A stretch of DNA of 64,000 nucleotides from Pseudomonas chlororaphis (GTDB lineage Bacteria; Pseudomonadota; Gammaproteobacteria; Pseudomonadales; Pseudomonadaceae): the NCBI RefSeq assembly GCF_001921865.1, contig NZ_MSCT01000006.1:248001-312000 (forward strand), written 5' to 3'. Below are positions 59,586 to 64,000 of the stretch, piece after piece (position 1 is the first letter of the stretch; each line of letters begins with the position of its first letter). The position numbers were made by a program, and so were the translations under genes. The notes beneath the pieces were generated by a model. It made no database searches, was not told the origin of the DNA, and saw nothing but the letters and a program-made list of their open reading frames with translations.

Positions 59586-61640
59586 TCAGGCGATGCCCAG
59601 AATCTTGAAAACAAATGCATATTCGAGTGCTACGTCACGTAATCCCTGGTAACGCCCGCTCATGCCGCCATGGCCGGCGCCCAGTTCGGTCTTGAGCAGC
59701 AGCAGGTGGTCGTCGGTCTTGCTGGCGCGCAACCGGGCTACCCACTTGGCCGCTTCCCAGTACTGCACGCGGCTGTCGTTGTAGCCGGCGATCACCAGGG
59801 TCGCCGGGTAGGCCTTGGCCTCGATATTCTCGTAGGGCGCATAGGCCTTGATCCGCTCATACACCTCGGGTTCCTCGGGGTTGCCCCACTCGTCGTACTC
59901 GGTGACGGTCAGCGGCAGGTCGGGGTCGAGCATGGTGTTGAGCACATCGACGAACGGCACTTCGGCGATGGCGACCTTGAACAGTTCCGGGCGCTGGTTG
60001 AGCACTGCGCCGATCAGCAGGCCGCCGGCGCTGCCGCCGCTGATAGCCAGTTGCTCGGAGGTGGTCAGGCCCTGGGCGATCAGGTGTTCGGCGCAGGCGA
60101 TAAAGTCGCTGAAGGTGTTCTGCTTGTGTTCCTGCTTGCCGGCGCGGTACCAGGCTTCGCCCAACTCGCCGCCGCCGCGCACATGGGCGATGGCGAAGGC
60201 CACGCCGCGTTCCAGCAGGCTCAGGCGGGCATGGGAGAACCACGGGTCGAGGCTTTCGCCGTAGGCGCCGTAGCCGTAGAGATACAACGGGGCCGGCCGG
60301 CCCAGGGCCTCGCGCTTGATCACCAGGCTGATCGGGACCTGGGTGCCGTCGGCTGCCGTCGCCCACAGGCGCTGGCTGACATAGGCATCCGGGTCGAAGG
60401 CGCCCAGCACCGGGGTTTCCTTGAGGACTTCCTGTTCGCCGCCGGCCAACTCCAGCTGGCGGATCTGCGCCGGGCGGTTCAGCGCCTCGTAGCGCAGGCG
60501 GATGCGTTGGCTGGCGAATTCCAGGCTGTTCTGCACGTGCAGGCTGTAGGCCGCGTCCGGCAGTTGCACGCGATAGGCCGGTTGGCCTTCGGGGCGTACC
60601 TCGATGATCGGCAGGCCGCCTTCGCGCAGACTCAGGGTCATGGCCGACGCATTCAGGCTCAGGCCTTCGAGCATCACGCTGGCGTTGTGGGGGATCAGGT
60701 TCTGCCAGTCGGCCTCGACCGGCGCGTGGCCCTGGTCCGGTGCCTGGTAGAGGGCGAAGTTGATGCCGTCGCGGTTGCTGCGGATAAACCAGGTCCACTG
60801 GCCGTCGAGCAGGCCGTGGTCGACGTCGTATTCATGGTGTTCGCGCCGCGGCGCCAGGCAACTGAAGGCCTGCTGCGGCTGCGCGGCGTCGAGCACCCAG
60901 GCTTCGCTGGTGGTCTTGCTGCCCAGGGACAGCAGCAGCTGCTTTTCGGAACTCGAACGGTAGCAGTGGAGGAAAAAACGTCCGTCCGGCTCGTGGAACA
61001 CTTCCTCGGCGGCGGTGCCGTCCAGGCGATAGCGGAACAGCTTGTGCGGGCGGTGGGTGTCGTCCAGCTCGCCGAAGAACAGGGTCAGGCTGTCGTTGGC
61101 CCAGGTCATGCTGCCGTCGCAATCGGCGAAGTCCAGCTCGCTGACCTTGCCGCTGGACAGCTCCTTGACGAACAGGGTGTAGACCTCTTCGCCGCTGGTA
61201 TCGAGGCTGTAGGCCAGGCGCTGGTGATCGGGGCTGATGCTGAAGGCACCGAGGGAAAAGAAGCCGCCGTTGGCCAGCGCGTTCGGGTCCAGCAGCAGCT
61301 GTTCCTGGCTTTCGTCGACGCTCAGGCTGTCGTCGGCCGGGCGCGGGCAGCGGTAGTGGCGGGCGTATTCGTCGCCGGCGGTGGTGCGGGTGTAATACAG
61401 GTAAGGCCCCCAGGGGGAAGGCAGGGACAGGTCGGTCTCGAGGATCCGCCCCTTGATTTCCTGGAACAGGGTTTCGCGCAGCGCGGCCTGGTCGGCGAGG
61501 GCGGCTTCCTGGTAGCTGTTTTCGGCTTTCAGGTAGTCGAGCACGGCATCGGTGTCGCGCTCCTGGAGCCAGGCGTACGGGTCCTGGCCTTCGGCCTTGC
61601 GGGCAATCGGGGCGCGGGTGACGTGGGCGGATACGGGCAT
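59586..61640 (-). CDS. ptrB: Prolyl oligopeptidase-family protease II (oligopeptidase B)
   Basis: A 684-residue serine peptidase that cleaves small peptides after basic residues. The N-terminal beta-propeller is followed by the alpha/beta-hydrolase domain with Ser in SGGSAGG, the GYGAYGES oxyanion region and the catalytic His in GAGHGGMSGRY. The ATG at 61640 gives the length of known PtrB; an upstream TTG at 61664 is less likely. No signal peptide, so cytoplasmic. Confidence 0.92.
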   Translation of the reverse strand: MPVSAHVTRAPIARKAEGQDPYAWLQERDTDAVLDYLKAENSYQEAALADQAALRETLFQEIKGRILETDLSLPSPWGPYLYYTRTTAGDEYARHYRCPRPADDSLSVDESQEQLLLDPNALANGGFFSLGAFSISPDHQRLAYSLDTSGEEVYTLFVKELSSGKVSELDFADCDGSMTWANDSLTLFFGELDDTHRPHKLFRYRLDGTAAEEVFHEPDGRFFLHCYRSSSEKQLLLSLGSKTTSEAWVLDAAQPQQAFSCLAPRREHHEYDVDHGLLDGQWTWFIRSNRDGINFALYQAPDQGHAPVEADWQNLIPHNASVMLEGLSLNASAMTLSLREGGLPIIEVRPEGQPAYRVQLPDAAYSLHVQNSLEFASQRIRLRYEALNRPAQIRQLELAGGEQEVLKETPVLGAFDPDAYVSQRLWATAADGTQVPISLVIKREALGRPAPLYLYGYGAYGESLDPWFSHARLSLLERGVAFAIAHVRGGGELGEAWYRAGKQEHKQNTFSDFIACAEHLIAQGLTTSEQLAISGGSAGGLLIGAVLNQRPELFKVAIAEVPFVDVLNTMLDPDLPLTVTEYDEWGNPEEPEVYERIKAYAPYENIEAKAYPATLVIAGYNDSRVQYWEAAKWVARLRASKTDDHLLLLKTELGAGHGGMSGRYQGLRDVALEYAFVFKILGIA

Positions 61641-61741
61641 GGAGGGCTCTCGGGGCGGTGACAATTAAGGGCGTGGCAGACAGCGGTGCAGCCTGGCATG
61701 CGAAAAGTCGTTATCATAAGCGCCTCTTTGCCTGCCTTGCC

Positions 61742-62236
61742 ATGGACACCATGACCGAGAACGACTATCTGATCGCCTGGGGGCTTTATGCCTTCGCCGC
61801 CTTGGGCTGCCTGCTGGTGTGGATGCGCCTGACCCGCTGGATGTGGCGCTGGCTGCGCGAGCCGCTGCGGATCCTGGTGGCGGTGCTGCTGTTCAGCCCG
61901 ACCATCGTCGACCCGGTCAAGGACATGGTCGCCCCGGCCGTGGCCATCACGGCCCTGGACATGCTGTTCAAGGTCGGCAACAACGCCTGGCGCGCGGTTT
62001 CCGACCTGTTCATGTACGGCATGATCGCCTTTGGCCTGTACCTGGTGCTCGTCCTGATCCGCTGGCCGATCGAACGTGCCTCCAGGGCCCGCAAGGAACA
62101 GGCGCAAGCCGCGAAGGACGCGGTCCGCGCCGAGGAGCCGGACGACCAGCCTTTCGGCGGCGCCGGCGCCGATCGTTATGGCCGCCCGCCAGTGCCCGAC
62201 GCCCCCCAACGCTCGCGGATCGAACCGCGCCTGTAA
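61742..62236 (+). CDS. Conserved inner-membrane protein
   Basis: A 164-residue protein with four hydrophobic stretches (about 7-25, 35-53, 55-75 and 85-107) and a basic-acidic, Pro-rich cytoplasmic tail (ADRYGRPPVPDAPQRSR). Family not recognised. The ATG at 61742 and one at 61751 are possible; no strong ribosome-binding site. It precedes yafJ by 25 bases, so they may be co-transcribed. Confidence 0.65.
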   Translation: MDTMTENDYLIAWGLYAFAALGCLLVWMRLTRWMWRWLREPLRILVAVLLFSPTIVDPVKDMVAPAVAITALDMLFKVGNNAWRAVSDLFMYGMIAFGLYLVLVLIRWPIERASRARKEQAQAAKDAVRAEEPDDQPFGGAGADRYGRPPVPDAPQRSRIEPRL

Positions 62237-62261
62237 CCCGCATTGAAGCGAGAGTCCGAGC

Positions 62262-63038
62262 ATGTGTGAGTTATTGGGCATGAGCGCCAATGTACCGACC
62301 GATATCGTCTTCAGCTTCACCGGGCTGATGCAGCGCGGCGGGCGTACCGGCCCGCACCGCGACGGCTGGGGCATCGCGTTCTACGAGGGGCGCGGCCTGC
62401 GCCTGTTCCAGGACCCGGCGGCGAGCAGCGAGTCGGAAGTGGCCAATCTGGTGCAGCGCTACCCGATCAAGAGCGAGGTGGTGATCGGCCATATTCGCCA
62501 GGCCAACGTCGGCAAGGTCTGCCTGTCCAATACCCATCCGTTCGTGCGCGAGCTGTGGGGGCGCAATTGGTGTTTTGCCCACAACGGCCAACTGGCGGGC
62601 TTCCAGCCGGCCGCCAGCTTCTATCGTCCGGTGGGCGATACCGACAGCGAAGCGGCGTTTTGCGACCTGCTGAACCGCGTGCGCACGGCGTTTCCCGAGC
62701 CGGTGGAGGTCGAGGAACTGCTGCCGTCGCTGGTCGCCGCTTGCGCCGAATACCGCAGCAAGGGCGTGTTCAATTGCCTGCTCAGCGACGGCGACTGGCT
62801 GTTTTGCTATTGCTCGACCAAGCTGGCGCAGATCACCCGCCGCGCGCCTTTTGGCCCGGCGCGCTTGAAGGACGTCGATGTGATCGTCGACTTCCAGGCC
62901 GAAACCACGCCCAACGACGTGGTGACGGTGATCGCCACCGAACCCTTGACCGAAAACGAAACCTGGACTCGCTACGAGCCGGGCCAATGGAGCCTATGGC
63001 GGCGCGGCGAGTGCGTCGCTCACGGCCAGACCGAATAA
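62262..63038 (+). CDS. yafJ: Class II glutamine amidotransferase-like protein YafJ
   Basis: A 258-residue member of the Ntn glutamine-hydrolase class. Cys2 ([12 protein letters not shown]) is the nucleophile after Met removal; GHIRQANVG, the [10 protein letters not shown] segment and [10 protein letters not shown] are the glutamine-binding motifs. No synthase domain is attached, as usual for YafJ. Ribosome-binding site AAGCGAGAG. Followed 10 bases later by the DUF2937 gene. Confidence 0.87.
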   Translation: MCELLGMSANVPTDIVFSFTGLMQRGGRTGPHRDGWGIAFYEGRGLRLFQDPAASSESEVANLVQRYPIKSEVVIGHIRQANVGKVCLSNTHPFVRELWGRNWCFAHNGQLAGFQPAASFYRPVGDTDSEAAFCDLLNRVRTAFPEPVEVEELLPSLVAACAEYRSKGVFNCLLSDGDWLFCYCSTKLAQITRRAPFGPARLKDVDVIVDFQAETTPNDVVTVIATEPLTENETWTRYEPGQWSLWRRGECVAHGQTE

Positions 63039-63048
63039 GGACATCCCT

Positions 63049-63591
63049 ATGTTGCTCAGTTATCTGCGGCTGGTGTTGTTTGCGGCGGGCCTGTTGGTCG
63101 GGGTCCAGGTGCCGGGGTTCATCAACGATTACGCCAAGCGCGTCGAGGCTCATCTGATCGAGGCTCAGGCCAGCCTGCAAGGGTTCCAGGGCACCGCCAA
63201 CCAGTTCTTCAAGGGCGATCTGCAGGCGCTGGTCGGCCACTATCGGGCCAGCGAGGATCCGGTGTTCCGCAGCGACGCCGACAGCCTGAGCACCTTGCTC
63301 GTTCGCCAGCATGCCTTGGACAAGCAGTTCCAGGCCATGCAGGGCCCGTGGTACATCCGCCTGCTGCAAGTGGTGCTGGCCGCCGACCCGGACATCCGCA
63401 AGGAAACCTGGAACGGCTACAGCTATCAGATCCTGCTGACCCCGGAGGCGATGACCTGGGCAATGAGCGGCGCCTTGCTGCTGTCGTTCGGCCTGGAATG
63501 CCTGTACCGCCTGATCGACTGGGTGGTGCTCGGTGGCAAGCGCCTGCGCCAGAGCCGGCCGATCGAAGAGCGCGATTTGAAGGGGTTGTGA
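63049..63591 (+). CDS. DUF2937-family membrane protein
   Basis: A 180-residue protein of the DUF2937 group: a hydrophobic N-terminal helix (YLRLVLFAAGLLVGVQVPGF), a helical periplasmic part (YAKRVEAHLIEAQASLQGF) and a C-terminal membrane helix (WAMSGALLLSFGLECLYRLI). Function unknown. Probably co-transcribed with yafJ. Confidence 0.82.
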   Translation: MLLSYLRLVLFAAGLLVGVQVPGFINDYAKRVEAHLIEAQASLQGFQGTANQFFKGDLQALVGHYRASEDPVFRSDADSLSTLLVRQHALDKQFQAMQGPWYIRLLQVVLAADPDIRKETWNGYSYQILLTPEAMTWAMSGALLLSFGLECLYRLIDWVVLGGKRLRQSRPIEERDLKGL

Positions 63592-63691
63592 TGTAGCCGC
63601 TGCCGAAGGCTGCGTAAGGTCCGCAGGACCTCTTGCGATCTGAAGGGCGACACCTGCTTCGCGGTCGTGCGCAGCCTGCCGCAGTGGCTAC
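63592..63691. repeat. Long palindromic intergenic repeat (copy 2)
   Basis: Starts TGTAGCCGCTGCCGAAGGCTGCG and ends CGCAGCCTGCCGCAGTGGCTA; related to the copy at 53557-53670 but shorter by about 14 bases in the middle. It begins at the base after the DUF2937 stop. Confidence 0.85.
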
Positions 63692-63697
63692 ACGGGG

Positions 63698-64000
63698 TCA
63701 GCTTGCCAGGACGATGTAGTTTTCCCCGACCTTCTGTGCGTAGCGCTCCAGCACTTGCTGGCACAGCACCACCACGTCTTCCGCCCACTCCACACCCACC
63801 CGCCACGACACCACCACCTGCAAGTTCGGCGGGCGCTGGTCGATGCCCAGCAGGGTCAGCTCGCCGCGGGCCAGTTCTTCGCTGACCAGCACCGGCGGCA
63901 GGGCGCCGATGCCGAAGCCGTCGCGCAGCAGGCGGGTGATGGCCGACACCGAATTCACGCAGTTGAGCCGTGGCGCGCTGACGCCGTTGGCCTGCAGCAG
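63698..64000 (-). CDS. LysR-family transcriptional regulator (C-terminal part only)
   Basis: The last ~100 codons of a LysR-type effector domain, open to the right edge of the window; the helix-turn-helix is outside. Recognisable from NSVSAITRLLRDGFGIGALP and PVLVSEELARGELTLLG, the typical later part of such regulators. Target unknown. Confidence 0.82.
   Translation of the reverse strand: MLQANGVSAPRLNCVNSVSAITRLLRDGFGIGALPPVLVSEELARGELTLLGIDQRPPNLQVVVSWRVGVEWAEDVVVLCQQVLERYAQKVGENYIVLAS

Overview
The window is chromosomal DNA of a Pseudomonas, most likely from the P. fluorescens complex (chlororaphis/protegens-like; this is inferred). The evidence is the conserved order tctE-HDOD-ygfZ-sdhE-nadB-algU-mucA-mucB-mucD, the absence of mucC, the gcvR-bcp / dapA-bamC-purC block, REP elements of the type GTAGGAGCGAGCTTGCTCGCGA, and high-GC codon use across nearly all genes.

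Layout. 1-5.4 kb: a tricarboxylate-type porin (cut by the window edge), the TctDE two-component system, an HDOD protein, YgfZ, SdhE and YgfX. 5.4-11.4 kb: nadB and the envelope-stress operon algU-mucA-mucB-mucD, with two AlgU-type promoters. 11.5-19.3 kb: housekeeping genes (BepA, TusA, an AI-2E family permease, Bcp, GcvR, DapA, BamC, a metallo-beta-lactamase-fold protein, PurC). 19.4 kb: tRNA-Ser(CGA), the insertion site of a 9.1-kb island (about 19.50-28.64 kb) bounded by a 16-bp direct repeat of the tRNA 3' end. 28.9-41.7 kb: an Hpt protein, a LuxR-type response regulator and a CupB-like chaperone-usher operon that also carries a complete two-partner secretion pair. 41.7-48.2 kb: two LysR regulators, a CynX-type permease and the cyanate genes cynS, cynT and cynR, then a cyclohexadienyl-dehydratase-like exported protein. 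48.5-64 kb: EptA, RNase D, YcgL, several small conserved proteins, protease II (PtrB), YafJ, and a LysR gene cut by the window edge.

The most unusual part is the island. Its left portion holds decayed regulators (an EAL protein and a LuxR-type regulator) and an internally deleted IS3-family copy. Its central portion (about 21.35-28.2 kb) is strikingly AT-rich. It encodes a urease-like gamma-beta-alpha set with no ureDEFG accessory genes. In the alpha subunit most residues that build the nickel centre are replaced: the HxH motif is C-V-H, the carbamylated lysine is alanine and the metal aspartate is glycine. It is followed by an exported GDPD-like protein, an exported LamG-fold protein of unknown function and a convergent 2H phosphoesterase. 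This looks like a foreign cargo operon built around a non-ureolytic urease scaffold.

How the genes work together: AlgU/MucABD senses envelope stress. The Cup/TPS operon should build surface fimbriae and export a large GLUG-repeat adhesin, probably under the adjacent phosphorelay proteins. CynT, CynS and the permease detoxify cyanate under CynR. Coding calls rest on reading-frame translations, recognisable motifs, ribosome-binding sites and gene order; no database search was run.
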